The notes beneath the pieces are model-generated. The model had not been told where the DNA came from. It did not search any database and saw nothing but the letters and a program-made list of their open reading frames with translations. Below are positions 17,517 through 25,924 of a stretch of DNA of 57,749 nt, piece by piece (position 1 is the stretch's first letter; each line of letters begins with the position of its first letter). The position numbers and the translations under genes were made by a program. Source of the DNA: CAYRTV01 sp964505785 (GTDB lineage Bacteria; Acidobacteriota; Aminicenantia; Aminicenantales; Aminicenantaceae); contig CAZDJZ010000016.1 of the NCBI GenBank assembly GCA_964505785.1, forward strand, positions 1 to 57,749, written 5' to 3'.

Positions 17517-17745
17517 TATAAAAGTTTTGCCTTTGGTTTTGTAAATTTCAATTTCCCCTTTTGCGCAAAAATAAATGAAGCAAATTCGTTTTTATATTCC
17601 ATCATCATTATTATGATAAGCAAAAAAAAAAAACTTTGTCAAGTATTTTTTTAATATTCTTAAATTTATTTATATCAATAAGATTTATTGGTATATGTTC
17701 TGATATATTACATATTTATCATATTTATTTCTGACGCCTATAACC
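17517..17745. promoter_or_regulatory. AT-rich promoter region of the DoxX operon
   Basis: Very AT-rich DNA upstream of the DoxX/MauE-like gene, sharply different from the GC-rich repeats that follow. The minus-strand promoter must lie here, but several AT-rich candidates exist and I cannot choose one. No gene was seen. Confidence 0.3.
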
Positions 17746-17749
17746 CTCC

Positions 17750-17999
17750 TGTCATTCCCGGAATGGAGCGTCGGGAATCTTAGACGGCGCTTGCATGAGG
17801 AGACGGTCCCGATTCATTCGGCGAGGCAGTCTAAGATCCCCACGGCCGCTAACGCGGCCTGGGGATGACATATTGTGCTGCCGCGGAGACGGAGACGATT
17901 CATCCGGCGAGGCACCTTGGGATTCTTCGGAATGCCGGCGCATTCCTCAGAATGACAGCGTGGGGGCAGGCGGGAGCGGCGTTCGGGTCCGGATGACGC
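17750..17999. repeat. PAL repeat copies and a truncated SR-element head
   Basis: Two PAL units are adjacent: GTCATTCCCGGAATGGAGCG / ATCTTAGACGGCGC ... CAGTCTAAGATCCCC / GGGGATGACA, then a second with CGGCGAGGCACC and CTCAGAATGACA. At 17974-17999 the sequence GGAGCGGCGTTCGGGTCCGG is the first ~25 bases of the SR element found in full at 20.7 kb. It stops right at the stop codon of the ABC-F gene. Confidence 0.7.
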
Positions 18000-18001
18000 A
18001 G

Positions 18002-19951
18002 TTAAACCCCCGGGCAGCTTTCCAGCAGCTTCTCCAGTTCTGCTTGTTCGTTCTCCCAATCGGAATAAAGGCTTTTCAGCTCCCGGGACAATACGGCCAG
18101 CTCCTTCTGAAGCTGCACCACCCGGGTGCTGTCTTTCAGCACCTCGGGCCGGCATAATTGCTGTTCAATGTCTTTTTTCCGGTTTTCCCGCTCTTCGATC
18201 CCCGATTCCAGCTCCTGAATCCGCTTCTGCAGGCGGCTGCGGTCTTTGCTGATACGCTGACGGGCCTCCGCCTCACGGCGTTTTCGTTCTTTTTCCTGCT
18301 GCTTGTCGGATGGGGCCTTTTCTTCCATATCCGCCTTCGATGGTTCCTCCCGGACGAGAGCTTTTCTTTTCCTGAGGTAGTACGAATAATTCCCGGCGTA
18401 TTCCTCCAGGTGCCCCGCTTTGACCTCCACCACCCGGTTCACCAGTTTGTCCAAAAAATAGCGGTCGTGGGAAATCACCAGCAGAGTTCCGGAATATTCT
18501 TTCAACGCGCCCTCTAAAGCCTCCCGGGAAATAAGATCCAGATGATTGGTCGGCTCGTCCATAACCAGAAAATTCACCGGGGACAGCAGAATTTTGACTA
18601 GGGATACCCGGGCTTTTTCCCCACCGGAAAGAACACCGATCTTTTTTTCCACATCGTCCCCGCTGAATTGAAATAATCCCAGTGCATGCCGGATTCGGGG
18701 CAGATAATCCTCTGAGACCGCCGCTTCCACTTCTTCATAAATCATGTTGTCCGGATTCAGCTCGGCCAGCCGGTGCTGGGCGAAATAACCGATCCGCGTG
18801 CGCTGGCCCAGCTCGAGTTTCCCTTCCTGTGGCTGAAGCTGACCGGTGATCAACCGGGTCAGGGTGGTCTTGCCGGCTCCGTTGACGCCGACCAAAGCGG
18901 CTTTTTCTCCGCGGGAAATATGCAGATTGATATTGTGCAAGACCCAGTCGCCGTCATAGCGGAAGGACATATTCTCTATCTCGAGGACATCCTTATAGCT
19001 TTTCACCGACGGATGCAGAGAGAATTCCCAGCTCGGAGGCTTCGGCGGCGGCTCGATGCGCTCTTTTTTTTCCAGCTGCTTGATGCGGCTTTGGACCTGG
19101 GCGGCTTTGGTGGCCTTATAGCGGAAACGTTCGATAAACCGCTGCTGGCGCTTGATCTCTTCCTGCTGCTCTTCCCATTTTTTCCACAACAGCAGGCGGT
19201 TTTGTTCCTTCTTTTCCTGGAAAAATTGGTAATTGCCGGGATAGCCGGTGATGGTCCCGCGCTCCAGCTCGTAAATGCTCTGCGCCAAGCGGTCGATAAA
19301 AAACCGGTCATGGGAAACAATGATCATGCCGCCGTCATATTCCAGCAGGAAATCCTCCAGCCATTCCAACGAAGGCAGATCGAGGTGGTTGGTCGGCTCG
19401 TCCAGCAGCAGCAGATCCGGCTTGCGCAAAAGCATACGCGCCAGGTAAGACCGCATGCGCCAGCCGCCGCTGAATTCAGACAGCGGCCTATCCCAGTCTC
19501 TTTCTTCAAATCCCAATCCGGACAGAATGGTTTTGGCCTGGATTTCCCGGTGATACCCGCCCAGGGATACAAAGCGGTGTTCCAGATCGCCCAATTGCTT
19601 CAATAATTGGTCGTTGTTTTCTCCTAAATCTGAAACCTCGTGCCGGAGAGATGCAATCTTCTTTTCCAGATCGGCGGCTTCCCGGTCTCCCTCCAATACG
19701 GATTGAAGCAGGTTCTCTTCCGGAAGCTGGATTTCTTCCTGGGGAAGATAGCCTATCCGGTAATTTTTGGGCATACTGATATCACCCTGGTCCGGATGGA
19801 TCTCACCTATGATACACCGCAGGAGCGTGGTTTTTCCCGCTCCGTTCGGCCCGACCAGCGCCGCCCGTTTCCCGGCGGGAATCGACCAGTCCACTCCTTT
19901 AAGCAGCGGCTGTCCGGCGATGGAATAATGAAGATTTTTTATCTGCAGCAT
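18002..19951 (-). CDS. ABC-F family ATPase (YheS/Uup-like)
   Basis: About 649 residues from the ATG at 19951 (MLQIKNLHYS), chosen because ABC-F proteins start at the first nucleotide-binding domain and GGGGGA lies about nine bases upstream. There are two ATP-binding domains: Walker A GPNGAGKTT near 37 and GVNGAGKTT near 345, signatures SEFSGGW near 150 and LSGGEKARVS near 440, Walker B LLLLDEPTNHLDLPS and FLVMDEPTNHLDLIS. An interdomain linker of charged helices (WEEQQEEIKRQQRFIERFR) lies between, and a C-terminal coiled coil of about 100 residues (QEKERKRREAEARQRIS...) is as in Uup and YheS. No membrane domain. The expected role is ribosome-associated translation factor; the subgroup is not certain. 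Confidence 0.9.
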   Translation of the reverse strand: MLQIKNLHYSIAGQPLLKGVDWSIPAGKRAALVGPNGAGKTTLLRCIIGEIHPDQGDISMPKNYRIGYLPQEEIQLPEENLLQSVLEGDREAADLEKKIASLRHEVSDLGENNDQLLKQLGDLEHRFVSLGGYHREIQAKTILSGLGFEERDWDRPLSEFSGGWRMRSYLARMLLRKPDLLLLDEPTNHLDLPSLEWLEDFLLEYDGGMIIVSHDRFFIDRLAQSIYELERGTITGYPGNYQFFQEKKEQNRLLLWKKWEEQQEEIKRQQRFIERFRYKATKAAQVQSRIKQLEKKERIEPPPKPPSWEFSLHPSVKSYKDVLEIENMSFRYDGDWVLHNINLHISRGEKAALVGVNGAGKTTLTRLITGQLQPQEGKLELGQRTRIGYFAQHRLAELNPDNMIYEEVEAAVSEDYLPRIRHALGLFQFSGDDVEKKIGVLSGGEKARVSLVKILLSPVNFLVMDEPTNHLDLISREALEGALKEYSGTLLVISHDRYFLDKLVNRVVEVKAGHLEEYAGNYSYYLRKRKALVREEPSKADMEEKAPSDKQQEKERKRREAEARQRISKDRSRLQKRIQELESGIEERENRKKDIEQQLCRPEVLKDSTRVVQLQKELAVLSRELKSLYSDWENEQAELEKLLESCPGV

Positions 19952-19989
19952 GGCGATTTTTCCCCCATACTTTAGCAAATTCCCAGCCC

Positions 19990-20530
19990 CTTGACTATAC
20001 TCGCTGCGCAAGCGCAGCTCGTGTCTATTCGGTCTGTTCAGTCGGCTCGCTTCGCTCGCGGTACTTGGGTTGCTAGAGTTACTTGGGTTGCTTGGGTTCC
20101 GGCTCGCTTCGCTCGCGTTACTTGGGTTACTAGAGTTACTAGGGTTGCTTGGGTTCCGGCTCGCTGCGCTCGCGTTACATGGGTTACTAGAGTTGCTAGG
20201 GTTACTTGGGTTCTAGCTCGCTGCGCAAGCGCAGCTCGTGTCTATTCGGTCTGTTCAGTCTGTTCAGCCAGCTCGCTTCGCTCGCGTTACTTGGGTTACT
20301 AGAGTTGCTAGGGTTACTTGGGTTCTAGCTCGCTGCGCTTGCGCAGCTCGTGTCTATTCGGTCTGTTCAGTCTGTTCAGCCAGCTCGCTTCGCTCGCGTT
20401 ACTTGGGTTACTAGAGTTACTTGGGTTGCTAGGGTTCTTGCTCGCTTCGCTCGGGTTCTTTGCGTTCTTTGCGTTCATCTCGTTTATCGCGTTTATGCGT
20501 TCGATACCCCATGTCAATCCCGGAGCAAAG
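19990..20530. repeat. Composite 9-bp repeat array (largest pair, copy 1)
   Basis: About 540 bases made of blocks of 9-bp units (ACTTGGGTT, ACTAGAGTT, ACTAGGGTT, GCTAGGGTT) separated by GGCTCGCTTCGCTCGCG or CTCGCTGCGCAAGCGCAG, with TCTATTCGGTCTGTTCAGTC opening several blocks. The array ends in GCGTTCTTT / GCGTTCATC / TCGTTTATC units and CGATACCCCATGTCAATCCC. Every reading frame is open through the units because of the 3n period, giving NPS/NSS/NAS-type repeats on the minus strand. No ribosome binding sites or start sites argue for coding. Confidence 0.85.
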
Positions 20531-20700
20531 CGAAGGACCCCACATGTCATCCTGAGGCTTGCGTCAGCAAGCCGTGAGGATCTTAGACGGCGCTTGTACG
20601 AGGATTCGGTTCCGATTCATTCGGCGAGGCAGTCTAAGATCCTTCGCTTCGCCCAGGATGACATGTGTATGATGCCCCGGCCTGGAGATGACAAGGAAAA
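20530..20700. repeat. PAL palindromic repeat
   Basis: Near-complete unit: GTCATCCTGAGGCTTGCGTC, GAGGATCTTAGACGGCGC, centre with GATTCATTCGGCGAGGCA, GTCTAAGATCC, CAGGATGACATG. Left and right arms can fold into a long hairpin with a ~45-base centre. Confidence 0.75.
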
Positions 20701-20705
20701 AAGCC

Positions 20706-20900
20706 GAGCGGCGTTCGGGTCCGGCTGACGCGATATTGAAGATTTAGCCTTCCGAGCGCAGAGTTTGAGGGGACCCGGCGCAGCCGGGTGCCGAGCATGT
20801 CTGACCCACGGACGGGGGGAGTTGCGCAGGCACCGAAAACCCAAGCGAGGAATGGCGTTGAAAATCTGAACGGGAGCTGAAGCCGGACCCGGCGCCGCGG
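20706..20900 (+). repeat. SR element copy 1 (structured dispersed repeat)
   Basis: About 195 bases. Outer arms GGGTCCGGCT (20717-20726) and AGCCGGACCC (20881-20890) are perfectly complementary. Inside are ATATTGAAGATTTAGCC, a hairpin CCCGGC-GCA-GCCGGG (20773-20787), and a pair TGCC (20789-20792) / GGCA (20829-20832) enclosing a strongly conserved GACCCACGGACGGGGGGAG. Then come CCAAGCGAGGAATGGCG and AAAATCTGAACGGGAG. Three further full copies lie at 26.5, 28.9 and 31.7 kb, all on the plus strand. No coding capacity is evident. Confidence 0.8.
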
Positions 20901-20909
20901 AGGCGGTAG

Positions 20910-20985
20910 GCTGAGAAGACGGTTCTGTCTCATTAGACGAAGCAGAATGAGATCCGTCGCTTCGCTCCGGGAATGACAAGAATTT
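20910..20985. repeat. PAL half-repeat after SR copy 1
   Basis: GGTAGGCTGAGAAGACGGTTCTGTCTCATTAGACGAAGCAG and CGCTTCGCTCCGGGAATGAC form the right half of a PAL-type repeat directly behind the SR element. The same arrangement follows the other SR copies. Confidence 0.6.
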
Positions 20986-20991
20986 TCACTC

Positions 20992-21019
20992 TTTACTGAA
21001 AAATCCTATGTTATATAAT
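20992..21019 (+). promoter_or_regulatory. Promoter candidate for the trans-sulfuration gene
   Basis: TTTACT (20992-20997), 16 bases, TATAAT (21014-21019); the ATG is at 21058 with AAAAGGAGAG before it. A perfect -10 box at a sensible distance makes this one of the better promoter candidates. Confidence 0.5.
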
Positions 21020-21057
21020 ACTCACCTAGCCACAAAACAGAAAAAGGAGAGATAACC

Positions 21058-22212
21058 ATGACTGCAACATATAAAAAAATTGCCACCCAGCTGGTCCACG
21101 CGGGTGATCCCAAACCCCGTATTAAGGGCGCTGTCAATATCCCCATTTTTCAAACCGCCCAATACGAATACGGCGAAACCGACAAGGATACGGACATCAA
21201 ATATCTCCGCTTGAGCAACAGCCCCAATCACCAGGCCCTGCATGATAAATTAGCCCAGGTGGAAGAAGCCGAAGCGGCTCTGGTGACAGCCAGCGGCATG
21301 GCGGCCATATCCACAGCCCTGCTGACGGTATTATCTTCGGGCGATCATTTCCTGGCCCAGGATTGCCTCTACGGCGGGACCCTGGGATTTATCAGCCAGG
21401 ATCTTCCGGCTTTCGGCATCACCTATGATCTTATCAACGGCAATGATCCGGATTCATGGGAAAAGAAACTGCGGCCCCAGACCAAAGCCATATATGTCGA
21501 GACATTAACCAATCCCCTGCTGGAATTGGCGGATTTGGAAGCTGTGGTGGAATTCGCGCAGAAGCACGGGCTGGTGACTATTATCGATAATACTTTCACC
21601 ACACCGGTCAACTTCCGTCCCTCCAAGCTGGGATTCGATCTTTCCCTGCATTCCTGCACCAAGTATCTCAACGGCCATTCCGATATCGTCGGGGGGGCCA
21701 TTATCGGGCGGAAAGAATGGATCGAGAAAATCAAGCCTAAACTCAGCCATTTCGGCGGCACCATGGACACGCATGTCTGTTTTCTGCTCCACCGGGGCAT
21801 GAAGACCCTGGCCCTGCGGGTGGAGCGGCAAAATGATTCCGCCCATAAAATCGCTGTGTTTCTTAAAGATCATCCCAAGGTAAAAAAAGTCAATTATCCC
21901 GGGCTGGCATCGCATCCCCAGCATGAACGGGCAGAAAAACTTTTGGCCGGGTTCGGCGGCATGATCAGCTTTGAGCTAAGCGGCGGACTGGAAGCCGTGG
22001 CCCACTTTTTCCGCAAGGTGAAAATCCCCATTGTCGCTCCCAGTTTAGGCGGCGTGGAAACCCTCCTAACCCGTCCGGTGCTGACGTCCCATTCCTGGCT
22101 GACACCGGAACAGAGGCAGGCCGCCGGCATTCCGGATGAACTGATCCGGGTTTCAGTGGGGATTGAAGATGTTCAGGATATTATCCGCGATTTCCAACAA
22201 GCCTTGGATTGA
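21058..22212 (+). CDS. Cystathionine gamma-synthase / lyase-type PLP enzyme
   Basis: A 384-residue member of the Cys/Met metabolism PLP-enzyme family. Visible landmarks are ALVTASGMAAISTALL near 75-90 (phosphate-binding loop), YVETLTNPLLELADL near 146, IIDNTF with Asp177 for the pyridine nitrogen, and SCTKYLNGHSD with Lys202 as the Schiff-base lysine, followed by VGGA. The C-terminus has SLGGVETLLTRPVLTSH and RVSVGIEDVQDII, both typical. Reaction: trans-sulfuration (cystathionine gamma-synthase, gamma-lyase) or methionine gamma-lyase; these cannot be separated reliably by eye. A good binding site (AAAGGAGAG) supports the start. It is monocistronic, and its stop codon lies inside the left arm of an LA element. 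Confidence 0.88.
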   Translation: MTATYKKIATQLVHAGDPKPRIKGAVNIPIFQTAQYEYGETDKDTDIKYLRLSNSPNHQALHDKLAQVEEAEAALVTASGMAAISTALLTVLSSGDHFLAQDCLYGGTLGFISQDLPAFGITYDLINGNDPDSWEKKLRPQTKAIYVETLTNPLLELADLEAVVEFAQKHGLVTIIDNTFTTPVNFRPSKLGFDLSLHSCTKYLNGHSDIVGGAIIGRKEWIEKIKPKLSHFGGTMDTHVCFLLHRGMKTLALRVERQNDSAHKIAVFLKDHPKVKKVNYPGLASHPQHERAEKLLAGFGGMISFELSGGLEAVAHFFRKVKIPIVAPSLGGVETLLTRPVLTSHSWLTPEQRQAAGIPDELIRVSVGIEDVQDIIRDFQQALD

Positions 22213-22462
22213 ATTATTCATATAAAAAATTGCGATGCATCTGCAATATCATTTTTCATTTCGCTATTCATGATACCTAGATCAAGATCACTTAAAACGT
22301 TTTTCTTTTTCTCATTTTTATTTTAATCGCAATTTTTTTTACCCTCCGGGCGGGCCGATCTCACCCCATCTGCTTCGTTACTCCTCCTCGACGTGAAGTA
22401 CCACGACTTCGTCGGAGTGCCTCGCATATGCGGCAATCCCGGCCCGTGAATAATTCAATCCA
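22205..22462 (+). repeat. LA element copy 1 (long-armed element at the gene's 3' end)
   Basis: A 258-base unit with perfectly complementary 16-base arms: TGGATTGAATTATTCA (22205-22220) and TGAATAATTCAATCCA (22447-22462). Inside, AATTGCGA (about 22228) and TCGCAATT (about 22326) form a second inverted pair around ~90 AT-rich bases. They are followed by ~115 GC-rich bases (ACCCTCCGGGCGGGCC ... GCATATGCGGCAATCCCG) that match copy 2 at about 85-90%. The left arm contains the TGA stop of the preceding gene. No reading frame of note. Confidence 0.75.
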
Positions 22463-22469
22463 GCGTGCG

Positions 22470-22860
22470 GGTCATTCCCAGGCCGCGCAGCGGCCGTGGG
22501 GATCTTAGACTGCCTCGCCGAATGAAACGCTGCCGTCTACTTAGCCGGCCGCCACCGCGGCAGCGCGCGTGTCATCCTCAGGATTACACCCCGCTGTGAA
22601 GAGGCGATTGCGTTCTCTCCGAAGCCAATGGCGGAGGGTGGGAGGGTCTTGGCGAGGAGAGAATGCAATCGCCGCTGATGGAACTGCACTTCCGGGTCAG
22701 AGTGAAAGATGCTTGGTGGCGGGATATGGCCATTGCCATGGCGCCTCACCTGGCGAAGCAGCATAAGATCCTCACGGCTTGCTAACGCAAGCCTCAGGAT
22801 GACATGCGGAGCCCGTCACTCCGTTCCGGGAATGACACCGGGTATCGAACGCCTGAACGC
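22470..22860. repeat. PAL repeat pieces
   Basis: Between LA copy 1 and the inverted 9-bp array are several PAL arms: GGTCATTCCCAGGCCGCGCAG ... GATCTTAGACTGCC, CGTGTCATCCTCAGGATT, and ATAAGATCCTCACGGCTTGC ... GCCTCAGGATGACATG. A stretch at about 22600-22740 (GGCGGAGGGTGGGAGG and following) does not match the repeat families recognised here. No gene is seen. Confidence 0.6.
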
Positions 22861-22985
22861 GATAAGCGCTATGAACGCAATAAACGCGAGCGCAGCGAGC
22901 TAGAACCCAAGCAACCCTAGTAACTCTAGTAACCCAAGGAACGCGAGCGAAGCGAGCCCACCGAACAGACGGAATAGACTTAGAA
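22845..22985. repeat. Inverted composite 9-bp array
   Basis: Reverse-complement orientation of the arrays at 14.4 and 20.0 kb: GAACGCGATAAGCGC, GAACGCAATAAACGCG, AGCGCAGCGAGC, then AACCCAAGC / AACCCTAGT / AACTCTAGT / AACCCAAGG units and GAGCGAAGCGAGC, ending ACAGACGGAATAGACT. It abuts the 3' end of the deacylase gene. Confidence 0.8.
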
Positions 22986-22988
22986 GTT

Positions 22989-23489
22989 CTAGGAAGACCC
23001 CACATCCATAAAACGGACCCGGTGGCCGGTCGACTGCAGGAATTTATTCCAGTCCTCTCCTGAAATACCAATTGTCGCCGTATTCACATTCGGGTGGAAA
23101 TAAATGGTTTCCGGATTCTGGAGATCGGAATCAACAATCACCTGGACGCTGCGCTCCGCATCATTGATCAGGCCGAACGGCGAGACGGCGCCCGGCTCCA
23201 GGTTCAAGTATTTTTTAAGGCGCTTCTCCGACGCAAAACTCAGATTATCTTCCCCCAGCTTCCGGGTCAGTTCTTTGAGGTCCGCCCGCTTCGACTCTTC
23301 CATCACCACCAGATAATGGCGCTTTCCCTTTTTATTGCGCAAAAACAAGTTCTTACAATGAACCCCGGGGAGGTGCCCGGTCTGCTCGCGGGCCTGCTCA
23401 ACCGTATACACCGCCGGATGATCCAGCCACTGATACTCAATCCCCAGCCTCTCCAGGGTCTCTATTACTTCTTTGGCTCTGGTTTCCAT
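22989..23489 (-). CDS. Prolyl-tRNA deacylase-like editing protein (YbaK/ProX family)
   Basis: A 166-residue stand-alone trans-editing domain. Landmarks: LDHPAVYTVEQAREQTGHLPG (about 22-42), CKNLFLRNKKGKRHYLVVME with the conserved K/N/L-F-L-R strand, LSFASEKRLKKYLNLEPGAVSPFGL near 84-108, and a final NVNTATIGIS strand. This is the PrdX/YbaK fold, which hydrolyses mischarged Ala- or Cys-tRNAPro in the cytoplasm; exact specificity is inferred. AAGGAGG lies five bases before the ATG. Monocistronic between repeat-rich gaps. Confidence 0.88.
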   Translation of the reverse strand: METRAKEVIETLERLGIEYQWLDHPAVYTVEQAREQTGHLPGVHCKNLFLRNKKGKRHYLVVMEESKRADLKELTRKLGEDNLSFASEKRLKKYLNLEPGAVSPFGLINDAERSVQVIVDSDLQNPETIYFHPNVNTATIGISGEDWNKFLQSTGHRVRFMDVGSS

Positions 23490-24011
23490 AATACCTCCTT
23501 GTCATCCTGAGGACACGTAAACACCCAAAGGATCACATTATGCCCTGCATATCTCAAAGCTGCAACCCATATCGAGGCAGATCAAGATGAACACGGACAT
23601 TTCGGTTCGACCGAACGGACCGAATAGACTGAACAGACGGAAAAGACTGAATAGACTGGACTAATTTAGATAGACATATATGAACTAGTCTGTATTATTA
23701 CTTGGAAAATGAAACACCATGTCATCCTGAGGGTGGAAGAGCCGCCCGTAAGAATCTAGTGCTGCATCGCCCCCCCTAAAGAGACGAAACTGATTCCTCC
23801 AGCGAAATACTCTAAGATCCCCTCGGCCGCTGACGTGGTCTTGGGATGACATGCCGATTCATTTTCATTGTTCCGCGTGTGTATGTGCATGTATAATTCA
23901 TAAAAATGCGGCGAACGCAACCCATAAATAATCCAGGCTAGATGATCTTGAGCGAAGCGAGCAGCGCTAGCGTTTTTAAACTAATATGATAGACTTATAA
24001 AGGAGACAAAA
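23490..24011. repeat. Intergenic repeats: inverted 9-bp units, PAL copy
   Basis: The 522-base gap contains a PAL end (GTCATCCTGAGGACACG), inverted 9-bp units (ACCGAATAG / ACTGAACAG / ACGGAAAAG / ACTGAATAG, about 23610-23665) and a fuller PAL unit at about 23720-23860 (GTCATCCTGAGGGTGG ... TCTAAGATCCCC ... GGGATGACATG). A small remnant GAGCGAAGCGAGCAGCG lies near 23952. The last ~60 bases are AT-rich and should contain the promoter of the thioesterase gene. Confidence 0.65.
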
Positions 24012-24404
24012 ATGAACGATATGATTCCTTTGAATATTACTTCAACCAAAACCACCAAGGTGGAAAAAGCCCATACCGCCGCCTTTATCGGTTCCGGCGA
24101 CCTGGAAGTGCTGGCCACCCCGATGCTGATCGCGTTAATGGAAAACGCGGCCATGGATACGGTCCAGGATTACCTGGAAGAAGGAAAAACCACCGTCGGC
24201 AGCCGGGTGGATGTGGAGCATCTGCGGCCGACATCGGCCGGAGAGGATATCACGGCGGAAGCCACCCTCGAGAAGCGGGAAGGCCATATGCTGGAATTCT
24301 GGGTGACCGCGCGCGACCGCTTCGGCATGATCGGCCAGGGCAAACACATTCGGTATATCGTCGACCGGAAGAAATTTATGGAAAAAGCCGGCCGGAAGGC
24401 TTAG
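24012..24404 (+). CDS. Hotdog-fold thioesterase, fluoroacetyl-CoA thioesterase (FlK)-like
   Basis: A 130-residue single hotdog domain. The catalytic triad of FlK (Thr42, Glu50, His76) is matched by Thr36, Glu44 and His70 with identical spacing: LATPMLIALMENAAM and VDVEHLRPT. The family hydrolyses acyl-CoA or acyl-ACP thioesters; true fluoroacetyl-CoA activity is known only for the Streptomyces enzyme, so most relatives, including this one, have unknown acyl substrates. AAAGGAGAC lies five bases before the ATG. It stands alone between repeat regions. Confidence 0.85.
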   Translation: MNDMIPLNITSTKTTKVEKAHTAAFIGSGDLEVLATPMLIALMENAAMDTVQDYLEEGKTTVGSRVDVEHLRPTSAGEDITAEATLEKREGHMLEFWVTARDRFGMIGQGKHIRYIVDRKKFMEKAGRKA

Positions 24405-24606
24405 CGGCCGAAAAACGCAAAACGCAAACTGCAAAACGCTTAAAACCCACAAAAAAAATATCCAAGAATCGAATTAGATTTTTTCATATAATCTGGCTTT
24501 GGTTTATTTTCAAGATTGATTTTTGATTTTCTATTTAATCTTCATTAAGCGAAGCCGTCTAAGATTCCCGTCGCTTTGCTCCGGGAATGACAAGAATTTT
24601 CACTCC
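24405..24606. repeat. Short gap with CAAAACGC repeats and a PAL arm
   Basis: Directly after the thioesterase gene come several CAAAACGC / GCAAACTGC words, a type seen again near 28.57, 31.43 and 33.47 kb. These are followed by AT-rich DNA, a PAL arm (GTCTAAGATTCCCGTCGC ... GGGAATGACAAG) and the TTTTCACTCCTTAC motif that also ends other gaps. Confidence 0.6.
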
Positions 24607-25860
24607 TTACTTTGTCCGGATCTTCCGCGTCGGCACCCAATTCTCCATAAACCGCCGGCCGCCTTCGTGTTCTTCCACCAGCGCCTGGAAAATGGCGCGC
24701 AGGTGTTCTGTGGGCAGTGTGCCGATAACCATGCGGCCGTTGATGATCATGGTCGGCGTGGAGCGGATGCCGTGGGAATACTGCTGGGAGGTCTTCTCAT
24801 ATTCGGTGCCGGTTTGGATGATCCGGTTGACCAAGTCACGGATTTCAGGATCATTCATTGTCTCGGTCACGCCGTATTTTTCCGCCAGCTGCCGCCGCCA
24901 GTCCGCGTCATGGGCGGCCCGGAAATTGTCAAATATCTCGTCATGAATTTCCGCAAACCGGTCCGGCGCCGCTGCGGCAAGGTAAGACAGGTCGCAGGCT
25001 CCGGGATGGAGGTCCTTTTCCACCACGTTATTGCATTCCCCCTCCAACGGGAAAAACTGAAAGGCGATATTGATTTTGCCTTCAAATTCCCGCTTCAATT
25101 CCTCCATCTGCTGATGCAGATACAGGCAGTCGGGGCAGAGAAAATCCACGTATTCCACAATTTGAATGGGGGCATCGGTGAAATTCTCGGTGGAGCTGAC
25201 AGTGCGGTAAGGAGATATCAGGCTGGGAAAGCCGGCTTGGGGCAGTTCATAGTATTGCTTGACAATCTTCATAGCCGTGCCTGTCTGCGCGTCCTGTCTG
25301 GTTTGGTGATACAGAATCATGCCGTAAGCCAGCACCGCTCCAATACAGGCGAAGGCTACCAGCATCTTAAAGGATGGATGGAAGAAACGCCGCATTTGTC
25401 CAATCGTATCTTTCCCTATCCCGTATGCGGCGAACAGCCCGAAGGCAAGAAAAGAAAAGACATAATAACCCGTGCACAGCAGGCACAGGCTGTTAAGCGA
25501 CAGTATGGAATAGCCCATCAACCCTAGAACGCCCAATGTATTAAACAGCAGCAGAAAGCTGTTGGTCAGCTCAAATTTGCGGGACGGAAAAACCGCTCCC
25601 AGGGCCACCAGGGCTCCCAGAAACAAACCGAAATAACCCAAAGGAATGCCGTATATTTGCGAAATTTCCGAAAAGGCGGAACTGTCGCAGTTGAGAAACG
25701 TACTGATATCACAGAACGCGCCTTCAAAAATGGATTCGGGGTAGTTGGCCTCAAAGAAATGTTCGATGGTGAGAAATGACGCCGCCATCATTCCCAGGGC
25801 AAAAATGAAACTGATGATCCGCAGCTTCATGGAACCGGATATGCCAGTCGAATGATACAT
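24607..25860 (-). CDS. VKOR-DsbA fusion: vitamin K epoxide reductase homologue with thioredoxin domain
   Basis: A 417-residue membrane protein. Residues ~11-185 form a VKOR domain of four to five helices with the loop cysteine pair Cys50 and Cys58 and the quinone-proximal CLLC (126-129). After a further helix comes a periplasmic thioredoxin/DsbA-like domain (about 215-415) with CPDC in YVDFLCPDCLYLH and the cis-Pro region STPTMIINGR. VKOR domains pass electrons from the fused Trx domain to quinone, so this one polypeptide would replace DsbB plus DsbA and make disulfides in exported proteins. AGGAGGAG just upstream supports the first ATG. It may supply oxidation for the Cys-rich exported proteins in this genome (inference). 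Confidence 0.9.
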   Translation of the reverse strand: MYHSTGISGSMKLRIISFIFALGMMAASFLTIEHFFEANYPESIFEGAFCDISTFLNCDSSAFSEISQIYGIPLGYFGLFLGALVALGAVFPSRKFELTNSFLLLFNTLGVLGLMGYSILSLNSLCLLCTGYYVFSFLAFGLFAAYGIGKDTIGQMRRFFHPSFKMLVAFACIGAVLAYGMILYHQTRQDAQTGTAMKIVKQYYELPQAGFPSLISPYRTVSSTENFTDAPIQIVEYVDFLCPDCLYLHQQMEELKREFEGKINIAFQFFPLEGECNNVVEKDLHPGACDLSYLAAAAPDRFAEIHDEIFDNFRAAHDADWRRQLAEKYGVTETMNDPEIRDLVNRIIQTGTEYEKTSQQYSHGIRSTPTMIINGRMVIGTLPTEHLRAIFQALVEEHEGGRRFMENWVPTRKIRTK

Positions 25861-25924
25861 AACTCCTCCTGCACGAAGAGATTTCCCTAAACCTTAAGTG
25901 AAACGGCGGAAAAATGCAATATTC

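Noticed and set aside
18773..19606. 277-codon plus-strand frame opposite the ABC-F gene
   Set aside because: Shadow of the ABC-F coding strand, which has complete Walker and signature motifs.
20314..20728. Open frames on both strands through the array and PAL repeat
   Set aside because: Same artefact; composition follows the repeat words and differs from real proteins in the window.
24523..25527. 334-codon plus-strand frame
   Set aside because: Antisense to the VKOR-DsbA gene, whose motifs and ribosome binding site are clear.
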